From Legionella longbeachae (lineage in GTDB: Bacteria > Pseudomonadota > Gammaproteobacteria > Legionellales > Legionellaceae): a stretch of DNA of 19,620 nt. Each line of letters opens with the position of its first letter. The stretch's first letter is position 1. Of this stretch, positions 1 through 5,995 are shown piece after piece. The stretch lies in assembly GCA_016191305.1 (NCBI GenBank), contig JACPOX010000103.1:1-19620 (forward strand), given 5' to 3'. Both the position numbers and the translations under genes were made by a program. The notes beneath the pieces are model-generated. The model did no database searches. It was not told where the DNA came from and saw nothing but the letters and a program-made list of their open reading frames with translations.

Positions 1-546
1 ATATGATTTTCCAGATCCAGCCAGGCGTTGAACAAGCATAAGATGATTATCGCCAATTTCTGCTAGCATCCCGCTTAAATAGGTAAAAAGTGCATCATTA
101 TCATTAGGAGCCATCGCACATTTTTTAGACCAATCCTTGTAATTAATCTCATGTAATTTAAAAAATGGGTAGTGTTGTTTAAAATAACTTGTCATTACAG
201 AACAAGTTTGTACACCATTTGCACTTGTAGTGGGATGTTCTTGCATCTCGTCATTATATTTATAATAAAAATCATCACCAATAGTAAGTGAGCCGTCCGA
301 ATTAAGATGAATTGAAAGGAGATCCTCTTCAGTTAAAACTGCCGGAGAGGACTGGGCAACAACACTTATTGGGGTTATATGATAAGTAGTTATTTTTGCA
401 ATATCGTTGTCACAATTTAAGGAGATAACCTTAGCATTGATTTCATTTTTCCAGTTACCAAGTAGGTCATTTTGTAGTCCACATCCTATTGATAGATTGG
501 AATATATTGCCCATAAATAAAAAGTAAGGATGAGAAGAGGTTTCAT
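1..546 (-). CDS. Exported S41-like protease, N-terminal part (runs off window)
   Basis: An uninterrupted reading frame of 182 codons runs from the ATG at 546 to the left edge, so the C-terminal part lies outside the window. The first 22 residues form a hydrophobic export signal (MKPLLILTFYLWAIY...) ending in LSIGC; this resembles a weak lipobox, so the product could be a lipoprotein or simply be cleaved nearby. Residues about 155-175 read LFTYLSGMLAEIGDNHLML, which resembles the segment of tail-specific (S41) proteases where an L.E.GD.H motif precedes the catalytic domain. The Ser/Lys catalytic residues would lie beyond the edge and cannot be checked. Cys residues occur at 22, 43, 114 and 143. 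Family assignment rests on one motif and is tentative; secretion is more certain. It is transcribed away from the repeat region at 561-903. Confidence 0.6.
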   Translation of the reverse strand, partial: MKPLLILTFYLWAIYSNLSIGCGLQNDLLGNWKNEINAKVISLNCDNDIAKITTYHITPISVVAQSSPAVLTEEDLLSIHLNSDGSLTIGDDFYYKYNDEMQEHPTTSANGVQTCSVMTSYFKQHYPFFKLHEINYKDWSKKCAMAPNDNDALFTYLSGMLAEIGDNHLMLVQRLAGSGKSY

Positions 547-579
547 TAAACAGATCGATAATCATAAATATGTTCAGCA

Positions 580-608
580 AGTATACAATAAATTCGAATT
601 TATAGCGA
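580..608 (-). promoter_or_regulatory. Possible promoter with palindromic operator for the S41-like gene
   Basis: On the minus strand TATACT (580-585) is a good -10 hexamer about 35 bases upstream of the ATG at 546. The 16-bp perfect palindrome ATAAATTCGAATTTAT (588-603) fills the spacer where a repressor would block polymerase. The -35 (TCGCTA, 603-608) is poor, so a regulator-dependent promoter is possible. An AT-rich palindrome of this size can occur by chance. Confidence 0.3.
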
Positions 609-738
609 TTGGGCTTTGACTAAATTCAAAACCAGAGCCGCCACAAAATTAGGTCTATTTGTATTACACCATGCCCAACCGGCGTCGCGGCGAAGAACTG
701 CCATTAAGTTAAGGAAAAGTGGCTTTAAAATGTAGGTT

Positions 739-879
739 GGGTCCCTGGCCTAATGGCGCTGCCTTAAGCTCTTTCTCTCTATGCACTACGTCCCGCGACT
801 TATTCGCGGGATCCAGAAATCTCGCTCTGTGCCTAGAGCCCCAACAAAGGGCTATATGTCAGGCGTTGGGCCAGGACCC
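739..879. repeat. Intergenic inverted-repeat element with internal hairpin
   Basis: GGGTCCCTGGCC (739-750) and GGCCAGGACCC (869-879) are inverted copies differing by one missing base, and they bound about 140 bp. Inside is a perfect hairpin, TCCCGCGA-cttat-TCGCGGGA (791-811), and a smaller one, AGCCC/GGGCT (837-853). The core is more GC-rich than the surrounding DNA. This resembles the non-coding dispersed repeats of Legionella genomes, and it may also end transcription of the M42 gene, whose stop is at 904. The rest of 547-903 holds no convincing gene; GCCATTA (700-706) and TAATGGC (751-757) form another inverted pair at its left side. Confidence 0.5.
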
Positions 880-903
880 ACATGGCATAACGCTATAGTC
901 CTA

Positions 904-2037
904 TTATCCCGCTTTAATTTGATTCACCGCCGCCTGATTTAGATGAGTTACAATTAAACTAACTAGCTTCACTGCTTGATTATAATCACGTTTATCAAAT
1001 ACTCCAGCTTGCTGGTGTGCATAGCGAATCGGTACACCTATGTTAATACTGGGAACACCAGAACCAGATCCTTGAACTTTGGAACCATCCTGACCATAAC
1101 CTGTTTCTGATTCTAGTTGGACTGAAATATTATTTTTTTTCGCCAAATCTAAGATCCAATTTAACAACTCTTGATGCGGAATCATTGAACGATCGTATAC
1201 AAATAAAGTAGGACCCTTGCCTAACGCAATACGACCTTTGCGCTCTGCAATTAAGGCAGGATAATCATCGGCAATACCCACTTCAATATTTATAGTAATA
1301 TCAGGGCGCGTGCTATTAAAAACAGTACTAGCGCCACGCAACCCAACTTCTTCTTGGACTGTAGCTGCAGTATAAAGCTGGTTTGGATGTGCTTGCGTTT
1401 TAATGGAATCCAAAACATCACCAATAAGAGCCAATCCCAGCCTATCATCAAGAGCTTTTGCTAAAAAGCGATTTTCGCTTAAGGGACTAAATTGACTGGC
1501 CGGAGTGACTTGTAATCCCGGACGAACATTAAATTTTTCTTCAGCCTGCTCTTTTGTTTCAGCGCCGATATCAAGAAAAATAGCACTGCCGGCAGGTAAT
1601 TTATTTTTTTTGGCCTCTTCAATAAGGTGGGTTGAATCCATACCAGAATACGCAAGTATAGGTCCTTTAGGAGTAGATACTGTCCATCGTTGTGCAAAGA
1701 TTACTGCAGGTGGGATACCCCCTAAAGGGATAATTTTCAAAAATCCATCTGAAGTAATAGATTCGATCATATAACCCACCTCGTCCATATGCGCCATCAG
1801 CAGGACACTTGGGCCTTTTTGATCTGCTTTATATTGACCGATTAAATTCCCCATTCCATCTACGCTAACATTCTGCATGGATTGTTGCCATTGCTGTTTT
1901 ACAACATCACGCACCGATTTTTCAAAACCAGAAGCACCAGCTAAATCGGTTAATTTCGCCAATGAATTTTGATCTGCGCTGACAAAAGGAGAGCTCAGCA
2001 TCATCAAACCAGCTATAAGTACATTTAATTTTTTCAT
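904..2037 (-). CDS. Exported M42-family metallo-aminopeptidase
   Basis: A 377-residue protein of the M42 (glutamyl aminopeptidase / FrvX / 'endoglucanase M') family, which trims N-terminal residues from peptides using two metal ions. Visible residues: H83 in MAHMDEVGYMI, D197/D198 in AKALDDRLG, the E229-E230 pair in TVQEEVGLRGA (base plus ligand), E252 in INIEVGIADD where Asp is common, and H341 in RYAHQQ. Most M42 enzymes are cytosolic, but this one begins with a signal peptide (KKLN, hydrophobic stretch, cleavage likely after SPFVSA at 21), so it should act in the periplasm or outside the cell. The start is supported by AAGGAT eight bases upstream. It is divergent from kdsB. Its leader carries a terminator-like hairpin (2058-2084). 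Substrate cannot be read from the sequence. Confidence 0.88.
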   Translation of the reverse strand: MKKLNVLIAGLMMLSSPFVSADQNSLAKLTDLAGASGFEKSVRDVVKQQWQQSMQNVSVDGMGNLIGQYKADQKGPSVLLMAHMDEVGYMIESITSDGFLKIIPLGGIPPAVIFAQRWTVSTPKGPILAYSGMDSTHLIEEAKKNKLPAGSAIFLDIGAETKEQAEEKFNVRPGLQVTPASQFSPLSENRFLAKALDDRLGLALIGDVLDSIKTQAHPNQLYTAATVQEEVGLRGASTVFNSTRPDITINIEVGIADDYPALIAERKGRIALGKGPTLFVYDRSMIPHQELLNWILDLAKKNNISVQLESETGYGQDGSKVQGSGSGVPSINIGVPIRYAHQQAGVFDKRDYNQAVKLVSLIVTHLNQAAVNQIKAG

Positions 2038-2057
2038 GGGGATATCCTTATTAAAGC

Positions 2058-2084
2058 AAAAAAAAGAGCCTGTATATGGGCTCT
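2058..2084 (-). terminator. Terminator-like hairpin in the M42 gene leader
   Basis: Read on the minus strand, AGAGCC-(8 nt)-GGCTCT is followed at once by eight T residues (2058-2065 as A on plus). This is a textbook intrinsic terminator, yet it lies about 20 bases upstream of the M42 start codon, pointing towards the gene. It could be an attenuator, or stop transcription from elsewhere. On the plus strand no T-run follows, so it does not serve kdsB. Confidence 0.55.
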
Positions 2085-2142
2085 AGCTTATTCTACCCTA
2101 TTTAAGTTATTATTAGTTTTTTATTATTTGTATCTTTTCATC

Positions 2143-2955
2143 ATGCTAACCGCCATCGTCATTCCTGCTCGTTATGCTTCAACTCGTTTACCAGGAAAGC
2201 CTCTGGTAATGATTAATGGTCAAACTATGCTACAACGTGTGGTACGTTTATCACTTGCTGCTACACAAGGACTAAAAAATGTTTTTGTGGTTGTTGCAAC
2301 AGATGATGAACGGATTGCCGAACATTGTAAGGACATCGATGTAAGAGTCATGATGACTTCACCGGAAGCTGTAAGCGGCACCGATCGGGTGGCTGAAGCG
2401 GTACAGCAAATGACTGACAAACCTGATTTCATTTTAAACATGCAAGGTGATGCTCCCTTAACACCACCAGACTTTTTACGTGCAATGATCGATTCTTTTG
2501 CTGCATCAACCTGCGATTGTGTCACACCTGTAACACAATTAACCTGGAATCAACTTGATGATTTTCGCAGCAACAAACGAACTACACCCTTTAGCGGTAC
2601 AAGCGCCGTATTTGATGAACAAACTGGGAATGCTTTTTGGTTCAGTAAAAATATAATTCCCGCAATGCGTAAAGAAGAAGAATTACGCAAAAAAAACGAT
2701 AAAAGCCCTGTATTTCGCCACATCGGTTTGTATGGCTATTCACTGGATATGCTAAAAAAATACATCACTTTACCTGAAAGTAGATTTGAAAAACTTGAAG
2801 GATTAGAGCAATTACGAATAATAGAACATGGTTACACAATACGTTGTGTTCCTGTTGATTATAAAGATCGGGCAAGCATGTCAGGTGTTGATAGTCCTCA
2901 AGATATTGCACGGGCTGAAGCATTAATCCACAAATATGGTGAATTATTACCTTAA
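2143..2955 (+). CDS. kdsB: 3-deoxy-manno-octulosonate cytidylyltransferase (CMP-Kdo synthetase)
   Basis: A 270-residue nucleotidyltransferase that activates Kdo with CTP to give CMP-Kdo for LPS inner-core assembly in the cytoplasm. The N-terminal nucleotide-binding motif IPARYASTRLPGKPL (residues 7-21), SGTDRVAE (78-85), QGDAP (101-105, metal-binding Asp103), RHIGLYGY (192-199), LEGLEQLR and SGVDSP (247-252) follow the KdsB order. Two differences are visible: the usual GDEP reads GDAP, and the protein is about 20 residues longer than the E. coli enzyme (248), mostly in a Lys/Glu-rich stretch around 175-190. An upstream TTG at 2128 keeps the frame open but the ATG at 2143 fits the family N-terminus; no Shine-Dalgarno is evident. 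The phosphatase-like gene starts 14 bases after the stop. A related sugar (other 3-deoxy-aldulosonate) as substrate cannot be excluded. Confidence 0.85.
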   Translation: MLTAIVIPARYASTRLPGKPLVMINGQTMLQRVVRLSLAATQGLKNVFVVVATDDERIAEHCKDIDVRVMMTSPEAVSGTDRVAEAVQQMTDKPDFILNMQGDAPLTPPDFLRAMIDSFAASTCDCVTPVTQLTWNQLDDFRSNKRTTPFSGTSAVFDEQTGNAFWFSKNIIPAMRKEEELRKKNDKSPVFRHIGLYGYSLDMLKKYITLPESRFEKLEGLEQLRIIEHGYTIRCVPVDYKDRASMSGVDSPQDIARAEALIHKYGELLP

Positions 2956-2969
2956 GAGACAATATCAAT

Positions 2970-3593
2970 ATGACTACTCGACTACTTATTGCACGCCATG
3001 GCAATACTTTTGCACCAGATGAATTGCCAAGGAGAGTAGGCATCACCGATTTGCCGCTCGTTGATAGCGGCTTAGCACAAGGACGTTTGCTAGGCACCTA
3101 CCTGAAAAATAATGATCTTGTTCCAGATGTTATTTTTACCTCAAAACTAAAACGCACAATACAAACCTCAGAACAAGCACAACGTACGATGGGCACAAAT
3201 TTAACCATTGAAACTTTGTCTCTATTCAATGAAATTGATTATGGACCTGATGAAAATCAGCCAGAAAATCAAGTAGTCGCTCGTCTAGGAAAAGAAGCGA
3301 TAAACGCTTGGGAAACACAAGCCATAGTGCCCAAAGATTGGAAAGTTGATCCTGAAACGCTCATTAAACATTGGATGGATTTTTCCGCGCGTCTTCGCCA
3401 CGATTTTGCAGGGAAAATATGCTTGGTGATTACTAGCAATGGTATCGCCCGCTTTTCACCTTATTTAACTGGTGATTTTGCAAATTTCAGTTCTCAATAT
3501 AACATCAAGATTGCAACGGGAGCTTTATGTTTATTTGAGCATAACGAAGCATCCAATGTATGGAAGTGTAATGCATGGAATGTAAAACCGTAA
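2970..3593 (+). CDS. Histidine phosphatase (phosphoglycerate mutase-like) family protein with altered active site
   Basis: A 207-residue branch-1 histidine-phosphatase fold. The phosphorylated His10 lies in LLIARHGNT; Arg62 is in TSKLKRTIQT and the acid Glu88 in FNEIDYG. Where the family normally has a second catalytic His (SHG..R), this protein has Asn157 in ITSNGIARF. The surrounding Gly and Arg are kept. It may therefore belong to a subfamily with changed chemistry, or be a binding protein; it need not be a phosphoglycerate mutase. It follows kdsB by 14 bases and is very likely co-transcribed, which hints at a phosphorylated sugar intermediate of the Kdo or related sugar pathway (inference). 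Confidence 0.75.
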   Translation: MTTRLLIARHGNTFAPDELPRRVGITDLPLVDSGLAQGRLLGTYLKNNDLVPDVIFTSKLKRTIQTSEQAQRTMGTNLTIETLSLFNEIDYGPDENQPENQVVARLGKEAINAWETQAIVPKDWKVDPETLIKHWMDFSARLRHDFAGKICLVITSNGIARFSPYLTGDFANFSSQYNIKIATGALCLFEHNEASNVWKCNAWNVKP

Positions 3594-3655
3594 TAACTAT
3601 CTAAAGCAGGTGCACAAAGTATTAATGTTAATAGAATACTCGAAAATAGACAGCA

Positions 3656-3677
3656 CAGCCCGAGGAATCTCGAGCTG
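3656..3677. terminator. Hairpin between convergent genes, possible terminator
   Basis: CAGC-c-CGAG-gaat-CTCG-a-GCTG forms an 8-bp stem with one mismatch between the phosphatase gene (plus, ends 3593) and the secreted-protein gene (minus, ends 3722). There is no clean T-run on either side, so a terminator role rests mainly on location. Confidence 0.3.
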
Positions 3678-3721
3678 GTTAAGCTAAGTTGATCTTAATT
3701 TCTTATTTCCAAATTCAGCGA

Positions 3722-4219
3722 TTAACCCACATGGGCAAAACGACGATCGCTTTCATGAATTGATTTTTTAACCAATTCATCCATAGCCAAATTGGGTTCA
3801 CAGGATTGATAAATCGTTTTTAAAGGGGAAACATCTACTGTTGCATTTGTCACGTCATTTTGCAAATAACCATCGATATTTCTAAAAGTCAGGTATTTAT
3901 CTGTAGCGAACTCGTGGCATTCTGCCATAGTTTCATCCTGGCATATTGAAAACCTGATTAAGTGTTCTGCATGAAAAGGCTCTTTATTTTGAGAAAAAAC
4001 ATATTGCATATCGTAAAGCAGACTATTTGAACCAGCGCAAAAATAATACCCGGATTGAAATTTGTTATTTTCGAATACATCACTACGAATATATCGACCT
4101 TCGCCAGATTGCAAACCAGCAAGAGTTACTGTATGTGTTGTTATTTCTTTAGGACTTGTTTCAGCGAAAGCAAAATCGGTTAAAATCAAACTACATAGTA
4201 TCAAGGCAACTTTCATCAT
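3722..4219 (-). CDS. Small secreted protein, unknown function, four cysteines
   Basis: A 165-residue protein I do not recognise. It has a clear signal peptide (MMKVALILCSLILTDFAFA, cleavage after residue 19) giving a mature protein of about 146 residues with four Cys (in YYFCAG, FSICQD, MAECHE and YQSCEP), a number that suits two disulfides. No catalytic motif is visible; the mature part is mixed polar with aromatic residues. The first of two tandem ATGs (4219) is chosen because AAGGAGT lies about 10 bases upstream. It is convergent with the phosphatase gene and divergent from the HTH gene across a long AT-rich interval. Probably periplasmic or exported through the type II system; a Legionella-restricted family is likely but unchecked. 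Confidence 0.72.
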   Translation of the reverse strand: MMKVALILCSLILTDFAFAETSPKEITTHTVTLAGLQSGEGRYIRSDVFENNKFQSGYYFCAGSNSLLYDMQYVFSQNKEPFHAEHLIRFSICQDETMAECHEFATDKYLTFRNIDGYLQNDVTNATVDVSPLKTIYQSCEPNLAMDELVKKSIHESDRRFAHVG

Positions 4220-4648
4220 TCTGCTTTAACTCCTTAGTGAATTAAATATTCCTTGCTATGGTTTTATTCCAACTCATATCAAGGAACATAGAAAATTAAA
4301 TAGTTATCCATTGCTGATAACTTGTTTTAACATTAATGTCTAACGCTGAATAATTCAGTCAGGTATTATACCCTATTTCATACTAATAGTGCAAAATTTT
4401 ATAAATTGATCCTCATTTTAAACGAAATTAAGTTGAAATGAGACACTATATAAAAACTCCCCCGCCAACCAAAATGCCCACCTATTAACCATAATGCAAA
4501 TTAAATAACAACCAATTGATTTCACGTAAAAATAATACTTTGCTATTGAAAAAAAATAAGTTATAACTCTTTTACCTGATCTATGGACTGACAGGTAGAT
4601 AAGATAGGACAGTATATGCTGAATATTATTTTTTCATGGAGTGAGAAA
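4220..4648. other. Long AT-rich intergenic region with several hairpins
   Basis: About 430 bp without a convincing gene. It contains the inverted repeat TTCCTTG-c-TATG / CATA-t-CAAGGAA (4249-4286, one mismatch), a 7-bp hairpin AGTTATC/GATAACT with a 7-base loop (4302-4322) followed by TGTTTT, a palindrome CTGAATAATTCAG (4346-4358), and ACCTG/CAGGT (4574-4596). A weak plus-strand promoter, TTGCTA (4540-4545), 16 bases, TATAAC (4562-4567), could serve the HTH gene. These dyads are candidate operators for the two divergent genes. Confidence 0.4.
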
Positions 4649-4921
4649 ATGAACAGTAAAGTATTTTCGCAACGCTTCAATCGCGAGTTAGCTGCATTGG
4701 GATTTCCAGAAGATTTAACTGAAAAAATCAAGGCTGTATCTAAAGTATTTAGCGTTTCACGTCACTTGGCAAATTCTCTAATTTTTGGACATATTCTTCC
4801 AGAGACAACACAATTAGATAAAATTGCTGAAATTTTGGAGGTTTGCCCACAATGGTTAAGTGGTGCAACGGACAGAAAAAAAACCTATCCAAGCCGTGAA
4901 GTAGCAGATAGTTCGACATAA
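4649..4921 (+). CDS. Small HTH (XRE/phage-repressor-like) DNA-binding protein
   Basis: A 90-residue protein whose central part, from FNRELAALGF to the CPQWLSG motif, follows the layout of phage CI/Cro-type helix-turn-helix proteins, in which a short helical domain ends in 'L..IAE.L.V...WL..G'. The recognition part reads FSVSRHLANSLIFGH. There is no C-terminal peptidase or oligomerisation domain; the tail is short and polar. An in-frame ATG at 4616 would add 11 residues, but the ATG at 4649 has GGAG seven bases upstream and is preferred. A terminator follows at 4974-5006. It may regulate its own leader or the divergent secreted-protein gene (inference). Confidence 0.7.
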   Translation: MNSKVFSQRFNRELAALGFPEDLTEKIKAVSKVFSVSRHLANSLIFGHILPETTQLDKIAEILEVCPQWLSGATDRKKTYPSREVADSST

Positions 4922-4922
4922 T

Positions 4923-4952
4923 TTGAGCTAAGCATTAAAAATATTATATAAT
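4923..4952 (+). promoter_or_regulatory. Predicted sigma-70 promoter upstream of the DUF155 gene
   Basis: TTGAGC (4923-4928), 18-base spacer, TATAAT (4947-4952). Transcription would begin near 4959, before the terminator at 4974-5006 and about 150 bases before the DUF155 start. Confidence 0.45.
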
Positions 4953-4973
4953 GTGTATAAACTTTAAAAACCC

Positions 4974-5006
4974 GTTGGCTTCTACTACAATGCCGACTGC
5001 TTTTTT
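4974..5006 (+). terminator. Intrinsic terminator after the HTH gene / in the DUF155 leader
   Basis: GTTGGC (4974-4979) pairs with GCCGAC (4992-4997), one G-U pair, followed by TGC and six T (5001-5006). It can end the HTH transcript; with the promoter at 4923-4952 it would also yield a ~48-base RNA or act as an attenuator for the next gene. Confidence 0.55.
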
Positions 5007-5017
5007 AAGAAGATTTT

Positions 5018-5049
5018 CTGTACTTGATCTTAATTGTCATTAAGTACAG
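5018..5049. promoter_or_regulatory. Dyad in the DUF155 leader
   Basis: CTGTACTT (5018-5025) and AAGTACAG (5042-5049) are perfect inverted copies, and CTTAAT-tgtc-ATTAAG (5029-5044) is nested within them, so two alternative folds are possible. It could be an operator or an RNA switch downstream of the terminator at 4974-5006. Confidence 0.35.
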
Positions 5050-5111
5050 TATTGTTTGTGTTGATTTCCACACTAAAATGCTTTTTATTCATATCGCGGA
5101 CTATTACCACC

Positions 5112-5918
5112 ATGGAATGCTTAAGTTTTTGTATTGCTAAAACCATTGATTTAGCACGTATAGATAATTATTTTAAAAATTCATCAACTGAATTTACTTC
5201 AATGAAATCTCGAGATGTTTTAAAACTGAGTTCTAATCAGAATAAAAAACAGACTATATTCATTTTTAAAAATGGCACCGTAGTTTCATGGGGAATCAAG
5301 CGTTATAAAATTAACGACTACTTGAATACCATTAAGCTTTTATTTGATAAACCGGTTAACCTTTTGGTACATGACGAGTTCCATTATCAATACAATAATA
5401 AAACCACTATTGAGCCGCACGATTTTTTTGATGTAGATTGTTTAAATATCGAAGATGAAAGTGAAGAACTAAAACTTAGTTTATCCTATGGATTTTCTCA
5501 ATCAGTTAAGTTGCAGTATTTTGAGACTATTATTGATGGACTGATTGAAAAATATAATCCCATGATTCAAAATCTCTCACTTAGGGGTGAGATGGAGATT
5601 AGTCGCACTCAAATACAACAAATTATTGGCGAAATTCTTGGCGCCAAGAGTGAAATGAATTTAATTAGTAATTTTCTTTATCATCCAAAATATTTTTGGC
5701 AACATCCCACCCTTGAAGAACATTTCATCATGCTCGAGCGTTATTTACATATGCAAAGACGCGTTAATGCAATTAATCATCGCTTAGATACATTAAATGA
5801 AATTTTTGATATGTTTAATGGCTATTTGGACAATCGTCGCGGCCATAATTTAGAAATTATCATTATAATACTAATCATTTTGGAAATTATAGTTGCTGTA
5901 TTAAACGTGCATTTTTAA
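5112..5918 (+). CDS. RMD1/YagE-type (DUF155) membrane-anchored protein
   Basis: A 268-residue protein matching the layout of the DUF155 / RMD1 family: an N-terminal domain with an F.NGT.V.WG-like segment (IFIFKNGTVVSWGIKRY), a long helical middle part rich in charged residues, the P.YFW.HP.LE segment (PKYFWQHPTLEEHF), the helix LHMQRRVNAINHRLDTLNE, and one C-terminal membrane segment (LEIIIIILIILEIIVAVL) after HNLE. Eukaryotic members (yeast Rmd1, RMND1) are mitochondrial inner-membrane proteins; the bacterial role is unknown. The open frame extends back to a TTG at 5034, but the ATG at 5112 gives an N-terminus typical of the family. The likely topology is a large cytoplasmic domain anchored by its C-terminal helix. 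Confidence 0.8.
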   Translation: MECLSFCIAKTIDLARIDNYFKNSSTEFTSMKSRDVLKLSSNQNKKQTIFIFKNGTVVSWGIKRYKINDYLNTIKLLFDKPVNLLVHDEFHYQYNNKTTIEPHDFFDVDCLNIEDESEELKLSLSYGFSQSVKLQYFETIIDGLIEKYNPMIQNLSLRGEMEISRTQIQQIIGEILGAKSEMNLISNFLYHPKYFWQHPTLEEHFIMLERYLHMQRRVNAINHRLDTLNEIFDMFNGYLDNRRGHNLEIIIIILIILEIIVAVLNVHF

Positions 5919-5995
5919 TAAATTAAGCTTTAATGAGCAAATTTTAATAAAACAAGCTATTCTTAAAAAAAACATATAATAAATCTGTATCAATT

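Noticed and set aside
2765..3097. 110-codon minus-strand frame across the kdsB-phosphatase junction
   Set aside because: Antisense to two clearly coding genes, odd composition and no start signal; a shadow frame.
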